A stretch of 56,190 nt of DNA, taken from an uncultured Candidatus Actinomarina sp. Lineage in GTDB: Bacteria; Actinomycetota; Acidimicrobiia; Actinomarinales; Actinomarinaceae. Below, one piece after another: positions 1 to 8,430 of the stretch. The stretch is from assembly GCA_902609285.1 (NCBI GenBank), contig CACLRL010000009.1, positions 1 through 56,190 on the forward strand. The letters run 5' to 3'. Position 1 is the stretch's first letter, and every line of letters begins with the position of its first letter. Below the pieces are notes generated by a model that was not told the origin of the DNA, did not search any database, and saw only the letters and a list, made by a program, of their open reading frames with translations. The position numbers were made by a program, and so were the translations under genes.

Positions 1-2
1 AC

Positions 3-551
3 AAAGTTGATCTACTACACGGAAAAATGAAACCGGAGGAGAAAGAGCTTAAAATGTTGCAAATGCAAAATGGAGAAATAGACATTCTTGTGTCAACTGT
101 TGTTATTGAAGTAGGTATTGATATAACAAATGCAACTTTAATGGTTATTGAAAGTGCAGAAAGGTTTGGCTTAAACCAGCTACACCAACTTAGAGGTAGG
201 GTTGGAAGAGGTGAGAAACAATCGGAATGTATCTTTCATATTACAGAAGGAAAAAGCTTTTCAAAAATAACAAATGATGGTCAATCTAGATTAAAAGCTA
301 TTGAAGAAAATGATGACGGTTTTAAATTGTCAGAGATAGATTTACAAATTAGAGGAGAAGGTAAGGTGACGGGTACAACCCAATCTGGTCTCTCTGATCT
401 GAAAATAGCAAACTTGAGAACAGATTATGAAATTCTAGAAAATTCGAAAAATTACTTTTCTGATATCCAAGGTGATGATTTAAAAAATGAATTATTTACG
501 GAAGCAAAAATGTTATTTCCAAATTTTGGAAAAGTTGAAGACTCCACATGA
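3..551 (+). CDS. recG: ATP-dependent DNA helicase RecG, C-terminal fragment (5' end outside window)
   Basis: RecG is a monomeric SF2 helicase that remodels stalled forks and branched recombination intermediates. The reading frame is open from base 3, before the ATG listed in the ORF track, and the codons preceding that ATG read VDLLHGKM, which continues the conserved RecG helicase region, so the true start lies upstream of the window. Visible are the late helicase motifs: DILVSTVVIEVGID and QLHQLRGRVGRG, with the arginine-finger region. The last ~100 residues match the RecG C-terminal end. The stop overlaps the rsmD start (ATGA), and recG-rsmD-coaD is a common actinobacterial order. Identification is firm; the gene is incomplete only because of the window edge. 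Confidence 0.95.
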   Translation, partial: KVDLLHGKMKPEEKELKMLQMQNGEIDILVSTVVIEVGIDITNATLMVIESAERFGLNQLHQLRGRVGRGEKQSECIFHITEGKSFSKITNDGQSRLKAIEENDDGFKLSEIDLQIRGEGKVTGTTQSGLSDLKIANLRTDYEILENSKNYFSDIQGDDLKNELFTEAKMLFPNFGKVEDST

Positions 552-1081
552 GAATAATATCTGGTAAGTTCAAAGGCTCCTTAATCAATACAATCAATGA
601 TTCTTCAACAAGGCCTATGATGAGTAAAGCAAGAGAAGGAATATTTAACATTCTTCAGAGCGATTTCAATAATTCAACTGTTTTAGATCTATATGCAGGA
701 TCAGGCTCATTAGGAATTGAATCATTAAGCAGGGGTGCAGATTATGTAACTTTTATAGAATTATCAACTAAATGTTCAAAGATCATTGAAAAAAACTTAT
801 CTAATATGGAAGTCAACTTTACAGTTTTAGTGACAAAAGTAATCAATTACATAAGTCAATCAAATGAACAATTTGATATTATTTTTTATGATCCTCCATT
901 TTCAACTTCTAAAATAGAAATTGATAATGAATTAAATATTATTCAAAATTTAATGAATAAAAATTCAAAACTTGTCATTCACAGACATAAAAGTTCTGAC
1001 CAATTTGTTTATCCAAACGGGCTAGAATTATATAGAGAAAAAAATTATGGCCAAAGCAGAATAACAATATTGAAAAAATGA
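548..1081 (+). CDS. rsmD: 16S rRNA (guanine-N2)-methyltransferase RsmD
   Basis: RsmD methylates G966 of 16S rRNA (E. coli numbering) using S-adenosylmethionine, acting on assembling small subunits. The 177-residue product has the short N-terminal signature RIISGKFKG, the STRPMMSKAREGIFNIL block, SAM-binding motif I VLDLYAGSGSLG at about residues 45-56, and the catalytic DPPF at 115-118 preceded by hydrophobic residues, as in N2-guanine methyltransferases. Length is normal. It starts inside the recG stop (ATGA) and ends overlapping coaD by 4 bp, so it is very probably co-transcribed and translationally coupled with both. Confidence 0.96.
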   Translation: MRIISGKFKGSLINTINDSSTRPMMSKAREGIFNILQSDFNNSTVLDLYAGSGSLGIESLSRGADYVTFIELSTKCSKIIEKNLSNMEVNFTVLVTKVINYISQSNEQFDIIFYDPPFSTSKIEIDNELNIIQNLMNKNSKLVIHRHKSSDQFVYPNGLELYREKNYGQSRITILKK

Positions 1082-1542
1082 AAGTTTTAATTCCAGGATC
1101 ATTTGATCCACCAACAAATGGGCATATAGAAGTAATCAAAAGAGCTTCAAACGTTTTTGATGAAGTTTTTGTAGGAGTTGTAGTTAACCCACAAAAAGAT
1201 CCAATGTTTGAAGTTGCCGAGAGAAAAAAAATGTTATCCGAAATTTTGGTCGATATATCAAATGTGAGTATTGAGAGTTTTGAGGGCTTGCTAGTTGATT
1301 TTGCTAAAAAAATGAAAATTAATGCAATCGTAAAAGGATTAAGAGCTATGACCGATTTTGATTATGAATTTCAGATGGCTCAAATGAATTTTAACCTAGC
1401 TGATTTTGAGACAATTTTTATACCAGCATCTCCAGAATACGGTTATGTTTCAAGCTCAATGGTAAAAGAAATATACTCTTACGGAGGAGATGTAAGTGCA
1501 TTAGTACCATCTGTGGTTGTGGAGAGATTAAATAATGGGTGA
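1078..1542 (+). CDS. coaD: Phosphopantetheine adenylyltransferase
   Basis: CoaD transfers AMP from ATP to 4'-phosphopantetheine, the penultimate step of coenzyme A synthesis in the cytosol. The nucleotidyltransferase signature PGSFDPPTNGHIEVIKRA is at residues 6-23, with TNGH as the (H/T)xGH nucleotide-binding motif. Further on are the KGLRAMTDFDYEFQMAQMN stretch lining the substrate pocket and the ATP-contacting YVSSSMVKEI near residue 123. The 154-residue length is typical. The start ATG overlaps rsmD by 4 bp and the stop overlaps the next gene by 8 bp, so it sits in the middle of one transcription unit. Confidence 0.97.
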   Translation: MKVLIPGSFDPPTNGHIEVIKRASNVFDEVFVGVVVNPQKDPMFEVAERKKMLSEILVDISNVSIESFEGLLVDFAKKMKINAIVKGLRAMTDFDYEFQMAQMNFNLADFETIFIPASPEYGYVSSSMVKEIYSYGGDVSALVPSVVVERLNNG

Positions 1543-2038
1543 AGAAAGTTCTTCAATTGATAAAGTTTTAAGCGGTGAAATGAAGTTAGAATATATTGAC
1601 CAATTAGAACTGTTAAAAGAAAATTTATCTTCCAATTCTTTTTTAAATAATAGATCAAATAAAAAAGATATCTTAAAGTTAGTAGAAAATTTAATTGACT
1701 TAATGCCTGTAGAGCTTCGGACTGCCAGATTTATTGTTCGTGAACAAGAATTATATTTAAAAAAAGCAAGGGAAGAAGCCGAAGAAATACTTTCAAATGC
1801 TGACAAAGAGTCATCAAGATTAATATCGGAGTCTTTTGTTCTTCAAGAGGCTGTTGTTGAGGCAAATGCGCTAGTAAAACAAGCAGAACAAGAAGCAATT
1901 TTAAGTAGAGCTAGTGTTGAAGATAAGCTTGATAACAAATTAGAAGAAATAAAGTCAAAAATTGACGAGTTATCAGATATTGTCGAAAGAGAAAAAACAA
2001 ACCTAAGGCAACCAAGAAAAATTACTGAACCAGAGTAA
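1535..2038 (+). CDS. Coiled-coil protein, SepIVA/DivIVA-like by position
   Basis: This 167-residue protein is mostly charged helix. From about residue 65 to the end it shows continuous Glu/Lys-rich heptad-like sequence (YLKKAREEAEEILSNADKES and following), with no membrane segment and no enzymatic motif. Sequence alone says only coiled coil, of the kind seen in DivIVA-type or ATP synthase b-like proteins. Its place between coaD and the DUF177 gene is where mycobacteria carry sepIVA (Rv2927c), a DivIVA-like protein involved in septation and polar envelope growth, so a related role is inferred. It overlaps coaD by 8 bp and is 2 bp from the next gene. Function is unproven. Confidence 0.6.
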   Translation: MGEESSSIDKVLSGEMKLEYIDQLELLKENLSSNSFLNNRSNKKDILKLVENLIDLMPVELRTARFIVREQELYLKKAREEAEEILSNADKESSRLISESFVLQEAVVEANALVKQAEQEAILSRASVEDKLDNKLEEIKSKIDELSDIVEREKTNLRQPRKITEPE

Positions 2039-2040
2039 CA

Positions 2041-2541
2041 ATGTCTTTTATTCAAACTAAATATGACATAAGTAGATTATTTAATTCAAAAAGTGAAATA
2101 TCATTTGAATCCAGTGGTCATATAGATGTGAAGTATGCGGGAAACAAAACCACAAAAGATATCCCAATTAATTTGAAAATTCAAATGAGAAACGTGTATG
2201 AAAAATTAGAAATTGATTTAGAACTTAGTTTTACTTTTGAATCTGAGTGTTCAAGATGTCTTGATCTAAATTTAGTCAATAAAGATAGAAATTTAACAGT
2301 TGATTTCAATAAAAATCAATCTAATGATTATGATATTGATTTTGGTTTGGATGAAATTGAAATTTCACCAATCATTTCAGAATTAATCTTAAACGAAATG
2401 AAATTACAATATATTTGTAAAAGTGAATGCAAAGGCCTTTGCACTGAATGTGGTAAAAATCAAAATTTGGCAATTTGCAAGCATCCTAAAAAAAATCTAA
2501 AAGAAAGTCCATTTTCTTCTCTAACTGAGCTAGATTTGTAA
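2041..2541 (+). CDS. DUF177 (YceD-like) protein, large ribosomal RNA accumulation factor family
   Basis: DUF177/YceD proteins are widely encoded just upstream of rpmF and are linked to 23S rRNA accumulation in bacteria and plastids. The 166-residue product has the family's cysteine pairs: CSRC at about residues 70-73, then CKSECKGLCTECGKN near residues 126-140, consistent with a metal site. The rest is beta-rich with no membrane segment. It begins 2 bp after the coiled-coil gene and is followed 17 bp later by rpmF, as expected for this family. Assignment rests on the Cys pattern plus synteny; the molecular function is not established. Confidence 0.85.
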   Translation: MSFIQTKYDISRLFNSKSEISFESSGHIDVKYAGNKTTKDIPINLKIQMRNVYEKLEIDLELSFTFESECSRCLDLNLVNKDRNLTVDFNKNQSNDYDIDFGLDEIEISPIISELILNEMKLQYICKSECKGLCTECGKNQNLAICKHPKKNLKESPFSSLTELDL

Positions 2542-2558
2542 GTTGAAAGGAAATTTTA

Positions 2559-2741
2559 ATGGCAGTACCAAAGAAAAAAATGTCCAAGTCAAGGACAAGA
2601 AGGCGAAAAGCCCAACATAAGGTTTCAAAGCCTCATTTTATAATTGATCCTGAAACAGGTGTAGCAAAACAATCACATCGAGTAAATCCAGTTGATGGCA
2701 CTTACAACGGTAGACAAGTTAAAGAACCAGAAGTTAATTAA
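2559..2741 (+). CDS. rpmF: Large ribosomal subunit protein bL32
   Basis: bL32 is a small basic protein of the 50S subunit. The 60-residue product opens with MAVPKKKMSKSRTRRRKAQH, the classic N-terminus. No cysteine is present, so this is the zinc-independent (C-minus) form: the two CxxC pairs found in many bL32 proteins are absent. A Shine-Dalgarno-like AAAGGA lies a few bases before the ATG. The gene sits between DUF177 and plsX, a very conserved arrangement that links ribosome and lipid synthesis genes. Confidence 0.96.
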   Translation: MAVPKKKMSKSRTRRRKAQHKVSKPHFIIDPETGVAKQSHRVNPVDGTYNGRQVKEPEVN

Positions 2742-2747
2742 TTTATC

Positions 2748-3719
2748 ATGAGTACTATTGCTGTTGATGCAATGGGTGGAGACTCCGCTCCAGAAGAAGT
2801 TGTGAAAGGTGCAATTCTTGCAAAGCAAGAAGGTATTGATGTTATACTTTCTGGTGATAAAAATCTCATATTGAGTTATTTGGGTGATGAAAAAATCCCT
2901 ATAGTTGATTATCCACAAGTCATATCGATGGATGAAGATCCTGCAAAAGCAATTAGAACACATAAAAATTCATCAATTTTAGGCGCGTTAACTTTACTAA
3001 AAGAAAAAAAGGCTGATGCAGTTTTTTCAGCAGGATCGACTGGAGCAACTCTAATTGGATCAATTTCAGTTTTGGGTAAGATCAAAGGTGTTATAAGGCC
3101 GACAATAGCTTCAGTTATACCAAGCAGCGAAAAGGAAGTAATCCTTGTCGATTCTGGGGCCAATCTAGAAGTAAAACCTAAAATTTTATATCAATTTGCA
3201 GTCATGGGATCAAAGCTTGCAGAATTATTATTTGATATTAAAAACCCTAAAATTGGATTAATTAATAACGGTGAAGAAAGTACTAAGGGAAGAGATCTAG
3301 AAAAATCGACATACAAATTATTAAATACTTCTGATCTAAATTTTGTAGGAAATGTTGAAGGAAAAGATTTTGCTAATTCAAAAGTTGATGTATTTGTAAC
3401 GGATGGTTTTACAGGAAATATTGTTCTTAAAACTCTTCAAGGTGTAGCTAAGCTCCAAATGAATCTAATAGCAGAATCTTTAAAAAAGAATTTATTCAAA
3501 CCTCTTTTAAAACCTGTAAAGAATGCATTATCTCCAGTCAAAAGATTATTAAATCCAAACTCGACAAATGGATCTTATTTACTTGGTGTAAATGGTTTAG
3601 TTATTATTGGTCATGGTTCTTCAAACGCTGAAGCTATAAAAAATGCATTAATATTCACAAATAAAGCAATTGAAAAAAAATTTATAAGCAATTTTTCTGA
3701 CGTTTCAAATGAGTTATGA
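2748..3719 (+). CDS. plsX: Phosphate acyltransferase PlsX
   Basis: PlsX converts acyl-ACP and phosphate to acyl-phosphate, the substrate for PlsY in membrane phospholipid synthesis, and acts peripherally at the membrane. The 323-residue product shows IAVDAMGGDSAPEEVVKG at the N-terminus, SAGSTGATL near residue 96, NNGEESTKGRDL near 178, and the DVFVTDGFTGNIVLKT block near 215, all family hallmarks. It starts 6 bp after rpmF and its stop overlaps rnc (ATGA). The rpmF-plsX-rnc order is widespread. Length is normal. Confidence 0.96.
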   Translation: MSTIAVDAMGGDSAPEEVVKGAILAKQEGIDVILSGDKNLILSYLGDEKIPIVDYPQVISMDEDPAKAIRTHKNSSILGALTLLKEKKADAVFSAGSTGATLIGSISVLGKIKGVIRPTIASVIPSSEKEVILVDSGANLEVKPKILYQFAVMGSKLAELLFDIKNPKIGLINNGEESTKGRDLEKSTYKLLNTSDLNFVGNVEGKDFANSKVDVFVTDGFTGNIVLKTLQGVAKLQMNLIAESLKKNLFKPLLKPVKNALSPVKRLLNPNSTNGSYLLGVNGLVIIGHGSSNAEAIKNALIFTNKAIEKKFISNFSDVSNEL

Positions 3720-4396
3720 GCAATAAAGATTTAAAAATATTTGAAACAAACATAGGTTATTCATTCAAAGATATAGAACATTTAAAGATTGCGTTAACAC
3801 ATAAGTCATTCATTGACGAAGAGCCCACAAGTCCCACTAATCAAAGATATGAATTTATTGGAGATACTATTCTTGATTTTGATTTATCACTTTTTCTATT
3901 TGATAATTATCCAAATTTGGATGAAGGTAGTTTAACAAAGATAAGATCCGGAGCAGTTGATCAAAATGCTTTAGTCAATTTAGCTAAGGAAATAGATATT
4001 GGAAAGTTTTTATTTATGAGCAAACCAGAAGAAAGCACTGGGGGAAGAGATAAAAGCTCAATTTTAGAAGATGCTGTCGAAGCACTTATTGCCGCTATAT
4101 ATTTTGATGGAGGGTTAGAAGAAGTAAATAAATTTATTTCTAAGTTTATATATCCCTTAATTGATAAACTTTCCAAGAATCCAGGACAAAAAGATTACAA
4201 GACAAGATTACAAGAATACTTCGCAAAAAAAGGTCAAAAAGTCACTTATACAGCTAAATCTGAAGGTCCTGATCACAATAAACAATTTAATGCTCAAGTT
4301 ATTCTTGAAAATAAAATTATTGGAAAAGGCATTGGAAAATCAAAGAAAAACGCGGAACAAATGGCTGCAAAAGATGCATTTTCAAAAATGAGTTAA
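3716..4396 (+). CDS. rnc: Ribonuclease III
   Basis: RNase III cleaves double-stranded RNA during rRNA maturation and mRNA control. The 226-residue product has the catalytic signature NQRYEFIGDTILDFDLS at residues 42-58 (acidic residues E46 and D50 kept; the usual NERLEFLGD is slightly diverged), the second acidic pair in LEDAVEALIAAIYFDGG, and a C-terminal double-stranded RNA-binding domain from about residue 158 (KTRLQEYFAKKGQ through KKNAEQMAAKDAF). It overlaps plsX by 4 bp. A long hairpin before pnp in this window is one plausible substrate (inference). Confidence 0.96.
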   Translation: MSNKDLKIFETNIGYSFKDIEHLKIALTHKSFIDEEPTSPTNQRYEFIGDTILDFDLSLFLFDNYPNLDEGSLTKIRSGAVDQNALVNLAKEIDIGKFLFMSKPEESTGGRDKSSILEDAVEALIAAIYFDGGLEEVNKFISKFIYPLIDKLSKNPGQKDYKTRLQEYFAKKGQKVTYTAKSEGPDHNKQFNAQVILENKIIGKGIGKSKKNAEQMAAKDAFSKMS

Positions 4397-4468
4397 CAAA
4401 TCTTTTTCAAAATTTAAACAAAATCCCAAAAATTTACTATTCTTATAGTTAACAACAGGGTTAAAGAT

Positions 4469-7117
4469 ATGCATTTAAAATCTATAGTTGCACATGGCTT
4501 TAAGTCATTTGCTGAAAAAACTACTATTAATCTTTCAGAAAAAACCAATGTAATTGTTGGACCAAATGGTTCTGGGAAATCGAATATCGTTGATGCAATT
4601 TCTTGGGTGCTTGGAAATCAAAGCCCAGGATCTCTACGTACTAATAAAATGGAAGATGTAATTTTTGCAGGTACTGAAAAACTCTCCGAGAAAGGATTTG
4701 CTGAAGTTTTTCTAGTTTTTAATCTTGACGATAAAGATGAAATTAACTCTGATGAAGTTTCTATTGGGAGAAAGCTCTATAGAGATGGAACATCTGAATA
4801 TTTCATGAATGGACTTAATTGTAGATTATTAGACATTCAAGAATTCTTGAATGATGTTGGAATTGGAAAACAGCAACATATTATCATTTCACAAGGTCAA
4901 ATTACTGAAATTTTAAATGCTAAACCTGAAGATCATAGAATTACTATTGAAGAGGCATCAGGAATTCTTCCTTTTAAGTTAAAAAAAGACAAAGCTTTAA
5001 GAAGAATTGAATCTGGTGAGAAAGAAATAAAAAGAGCTAAAGATGTATTACGCGAAATTAAAAAACAGATTGATCCATTAAGAAAGCAAGCTGAGCAAGC
5101 CAGACTTCATAAAGAGTTATCAGATCTTTTAAAGGAAAATAAAACTAAATTAAATGTTTTTCAATATAAAAATTTTAATAAAAAATATGAAGATATCAGA
5201 TCTCAATTAGATGAGGTTAATAATTTTATTACTGACTTTGAAAAAAAACTTGAAGAATATAAATCTGACAAATCAAAGCTAAGAAAAGACTTTGGTGAAA
5301 ATGTATCCATAAAATCATTTCTAACTGATGCAATTACTGACGTCACTAAATTTAATGAAGAATTTAAAACTATTTATCAAATTTCATCGGAAAGACAACT
5401 TTCTCTAGAAAGAATCAACGAGCAAAGTAATAGTGAATTAAAAAGATATAAAAATCAAATATTTGACAATAACAATAAAATCTCTCAACTATCAAAATCT
5501 GTTATTGATAAAAAACAAATTATTAAAATTAATTCAAAAAAAATTAAAAACTTAATATTTGAAATTGATGATCTCAAAAGTAAACAGTCTGCAAGTTTAG
5601 AGATTAATGAAGCTTTGTTAAGAAGCGAGATTAATAATTTGAAGTTGGATTTAGAGTCTAAATCCGAATATCTTAATAAATACTCTGAAAACCTAAATAC
5701 TTGGAAAAAAGACGATAAAACGATTAATAAATATCTAATTAAGCATGATAAATATTTACAAAGAAAAAATTTGTCATCCAGATCTTTTAATAAAGTAAAA
5801 ATAAACACTGAAAAAGTAATTAAAAGAGAAGTTAGTTATTTAGACAATGTTTACTCAGAAGCTTTAATCAATAAAAATAATCTTGAAAATAGCTTAGAAG
5901 AAAAATTGTCTTTGATTAAAGAATATAATTCTGGTAATTCCTTCAAGAAAACTCTTGAAGAAAAAGAAGAAGTTTTGACCAATAAGAAAGCCATATTAGA
6001 AGATGAAACTTCTTTTATGAATGAAGAGCTAATTACTTCTACAGAAAAAATTAAATTTCTTACAAACGAAAATGAAAATATTTCAAATAAAATTACTGAA
6101 TTATCAAATCAAAAAAATACCAATGCTATTAAAAATTACAAGAACATAAATCGAAAAGCTTCAGAAGCATACAAAATTTTATCTCAACTTTCTGAAGAGT
6201 TATCACTAAGAAGTAAGAAACTAGAAAATGACTACAGTGATAATGATCTTGAGATTAATAAAATTGAGGACAATTTAGAAAATATATCTAAAAATTTATT
6301 TACTTACAAAGATAAAAAAAGTAATTTAATGGTGAAAGAGTCCGAATACATGTCTCAAAGAGCAGTGTTTTACTCAAATCTTACAAACATAAGTGGTTTA
6401 AATATTGAGGAAATCAATGCATTTGATGTCAATAATCAATCAATAAATGAGTTAGAAAATTCAATAAATAAAACTGAAAAAGATTTGGATTCTCTAGGAA
6501 CAGTTAACTATTTAGCTTCTGAAGATTTTGAATCACTTAATGAAAGATATGAAAACATCTCTTCCAATGTCGAAGAATTAAACTTAACAAAAAAAGAGCT
6601 TTTAAAATATATCGGAGAAATTGAAGAAGAAATCAAATTTAGAATTGAAAATTCATTTAATACAATTTCTGTAAATTTTGAAGAAGTATTTGAAAAACTT
6701 TTTCCTGGAGGTAAAGGTTCATTGAGTTTTACTAACTCAGATAATTTATTAGAGTCTGGGATTGAAATAAACGTCCAACCAAGAGGAAAAAAAGTTAAAA
6801 AATTAAGTTTACTTTCAGGTGGCGAGAGATCACTTGCTGCAATTGCATTTTTATTTTCTGTTTTTAAATCTTTTCCAAGTCCTTTTTATATATTAGATGA
6901 GGTTGAGGCAGCTCTCGATGACGCCAATCTTCATAGAATGTTAAATTTGTTGGAATTCGTTAAAAATGATGCTCAATTTATAATCGTCACTCACCAGCAA
7001 CAAACAATGCAAGCAGGTGATGTACTGTATGGAGTTACTATGCAACCTGGTTCTGGTTCAAGAGTATTTACAAAAACTAAAAAAGATTTTGAATCTTTGA
7101 TCTCAAAAGGAGAGTAA
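4469..7117 (+). CDS. smc: Chromosome segregation SMC-family ATPase, short and without a recognisable hinge
   Basis: SMC proteins form DNA-organising condensins with ScpA/ScpB. The ATPase head is clear: Walker A GPNGSGKSN at residues 31-39, the KMEDVIFAGT block, a Q-loop ISQGQI, the ABC signature KLSLLSGGERSLAAIAFLF and Walker B FYILDEVEAALDD near the C-terminus. However, the protein has 882 residues where bacterial SMC is usually about 1150-1200, and the centre (about residues 400-480) reads as Lys/Glu/Asn-rich helix without the globular Gly-containing hinge that dimerises SMC. There is no CxxC zinc hook either, so it is not Rad50. It follows rnc by 72 bp and overlaps cdd by 1 bp. Family assignment is strong; architecture is odd. 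scpA/scpB are not in this window. Confidence 0.9.
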   Translation: MHLKSIVAHGFKSFAEKTTINLSEKTNVIVGPNGSGKSNIVDAISWVLGNQSPGSLRTNKMEDVIFAGTEKLSEKGFAEVFLVFNLDDKDEINSDEVSIGRKLYRDGTSEYFMNGLNCRLLDIQEFLNDVGIGKQQHIIISQGQITEILNAKPEDHRITIEEASGILPFKLKKDKALRRIESGEKEIKRAKDVLREIKKQIDPLRKQAEQARLHKELSDLLKENKTKLNVFQYKNFNKKYEDIRSQLDEVNNFITDFEKKLEEYKSDKSKLRKDFGENVSIKSFLTDAITDVTKFNEEFKTIYQISSERQLSLERINEQSNSELKRYKNQIFDNNNKISQLSKSVIDKKQIIKINSKKIKNLIFEIDDLKSKQSASLEINEALLRSEINNLKLDLESKSEYLNKYSENLNTWKKDDKTINKYLIKHDKYLQRKNLSSRSFNKVKINTEKVIKREVSYLDNVYSEALINKNNLENSLEEKLSLIKEYNSGNSFKKTLEEKEEVLTNKKAILEDETSFMNEELITSTEKIKFLTNENENISNKITELSNQKNTNAIKNYKNINRKASEAYKILSQLSEELSLRSKKLENDYSDNDLEINKIEDNLENISKNLFTYKDKKSNLMVKESEYMSQRAVFYSNLTNISGLNIEEINAFDVNNQSINELENSINKTEKDLDSLGTVNYLASEDFESLNERYENISSNVEELNLTKKELLKYIGEIEEEIKFRIENSFNTISVNFEEVFEKLFPGGKGSLSFTNSDNLLESGIEINVQPRGKKVKKLSLLSGGERSLAAIAFLFSVFKSFPSPFYILDEVEAALDDANLHRMLNLLEFVKNDAQFIIVTHQQQTMQAGDVLYGVTMQPGSGSRVFTKTKKDFESLISKGE

Positions 7118-7506
7118 TGGATTCTCAAGATAAGAAATTAGCAGAACTGGCAAGAGAAACTGCAAAAAAGGCATATGCTCCATACTCTAATTTTAGAGTT
7201 GGCGCTGCGTTGATAACAGATTCTGGCAATATTTACACAGGCTGTAATATTGAAAATGCTTCTTATCCAGCAACAGTTTGCGGTGAAGATGTTGCTATAT
7301 TTAAGGCTATTTCAGAAGGAGAAACTAAAATCGATACTATAGCTGTCGCGTGCATCGATGCTGAAAATGATACCGCTATATTTCCATGTGGCATATCAAG
7401 ACAACGGATGTCAGAGTTCAATACTGAAAATGTTATTGTTGTCCATAATGATGAAATTAAAAAATATAAATTTGAAGAAGTTTTGCCTTTTGACTTTAAA
7501 TTTTAA
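7117..7506 (+). CDS. cdd: Cytidine deaminase, with one zinc-ligand Cys replaced by Ser
   Basis: Cytidine deaminase hydrolyses (deoxy)cytidine to (deoxy)uridine in pyrimidine salvage. The 129-residue product has YAPYSNFRVGAAL at 20-32, GCNIENASYPATVCGEDVA at 42-60 (zinc ligand C55 and catalytic Glu E57) and PCGISRQRMSEF at 90-101. In tetrameric deaminases the last motif is PCGxCRQ, giving three Cys ligands; here the third is Ser (S94), read directly from TCA. The enzyme may still bind zinc with altered ligands or may be impaired. It overlaps smc by 1 bp, and nucleoside salvage genes lie nearby on the other strand, which fits a salvage role. Confidence 0.9.
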   Translation: MDSQDKKLAELARETAKKAYAPYSNFRVGAALITDSGNIYTGCNIENASYPATVCGEDVAIFKAISEGETKIDTIAVACIDAENDTAIFPCGISRQRMSEFNTENVIVVHNDEIKKYKFEEVLPFDFKF

Positions 7507-7512
7507 ATAAAT

Positions 7513-8430
7513 TTATAAATTTTCAGTAATTTTTGGAACTATTGACAAAGTATCTGCAACCAATCCTAAATCAGCAATTTGAAAAATAGGTGCTTCTTCG
7601 TCTTTATTGACCGCGATTATATATTTTGAATCTTTCATACCTACTTGATGTTGAGTAGCTCCAGAGATTCCAAGAGCTATATAAACATCTGGTTTAACAG
7701 TCTTTCCTGTTTGCCCAACCTGTTGAGAGTATGGCATCCAACCAGCATCAACAATAGCTCTAGTTCCTCCAATTGCTGCATTAAGTTTGGATGCTAGATC
7801 TTGAACTAATGATAAATTTTCACTATCTACCATACCTCTGCCCGCAGAGATGACAATTTTAGAATCTTCTAATTGTGGACCTGTTTTCTCTTCAATAAAA
7901 ATATCAAAAACTTCTGGGTCTTCAGAAGTAATTTCAACAGTTTCGAAATTTATATTTAAATCTAATGCTGCTTCTTCAAATGATTTTGGTCGAATAAGTA
8001 AAAACTTATTTGGCGATGATATCTTTGAATTGTATTCGCTTTCACCACCATTAATTGAGTTTGAAGTAATAACACTTTCACCTTCAATTTCAAAGTTTAT
8101 AACATTTGATATTTGGCTAGATTTAAAATCAACTGATAGAAATGCAATTAAATCTCTTCCAACATATGTTGAGGGTGCTAAAACAAGAGAGATTGTATTT
8201 TCTTCAATTATGTTTTTTAATTTATCTGCTACTGATCCCAAGCTAAGTTTGTTTTCAGAACATTTCATGTAAGTATTCTTGAATGATTCTGAGCCTATGT
8301 TTGGAGATTCTTCAGAACCAACAGTTACTATTTCATAATCTAAACCAAGATCATTAGCTTTTGTTACAATTTCTAAGGCTCCACTTGATAATTTATTATC
8401 TACAACTTCCCCAATGATTAATGTTTTCAT
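7513..8430 (-). CDS. etfA: Electron transfer flavoprotein alpha subunit
   Basis: EtfA pairs with EtfB to carry electrons from acyl-CoA and other flavin dehydrogenases to the membrane quinone pool through ETF:quinone oxidoreductase. The 305-residue product has the N-terminal TLIIGEVVDNKLSSG and a C-terminal FAD-binding domain with ISAGRGMVDSENL, GGTRAIVDAGWMPYSQQVGQTG, KPDVYIALGISGATQHQVGM and the terminal ADLGLVADTL, all typical. It begins 4 bp inside etfB. It converges on cdd with only 6 bp between stops. An enoyl-CoA hydratase elsewhere in the window hints at fatty-acid oxidation as one electron source (inference). Confidence 0.97.
   Translation of the reverse strand: MKTLIIGEVVDNKLSSGALEIVTKANDLGLDYEIVTVGSEESPNIGSESFKNTYMKCSENKLSLGSVADKLKNIIEENTISLVLAPSTYVGRDLIAFLSVDFKSSQISNVINFEIEGESVITSNSINGGESEYNSKISSPNKFLLIRPKSFEEAALDLNINFETVEITSEDPEVFDIFIEEKTGPQLEDSKIVISAGRGMVDSENLSLVQDLASKLNAAIGGTRAIVDAGWMPYSQQVGQTGKTVKPDVYIALGISGATQHQVGMKDSKYIIAVNKDEEAPIFQIADLGLVADTLSIVPKITENL

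Noticed and set aside
1528-1806. 92-residue minus-strand ORF within the coiled-coil gene region
   Set aside because: It is antisense to a better-supported gene, Ser/Phe-rich as expected for the reverse of Lys/Glu-rich coding sequence, with no family match.
4161-4391. 76-residue ORF in another frame inside rnc
   Set aside because: It is a Lys/Gln-rich shadow frame of the dsRNA-binding domain of RNase III.
6100-6700. Low-complexity Asn/Lys/Glu-rich stretch in smc as a possible repeat or frameshift zone
   Set aside because: The frame is continuous and composition is that of a coiled-coil arm; no repeat unit is seen.
7503-7525. AAATTTATAAATTT palindrome between convergent cdd and etfA
   Set aside because: Pure A/T palindromes of this size are expected in such AT-rich sequence and there is no GC stem to act as a terminator.
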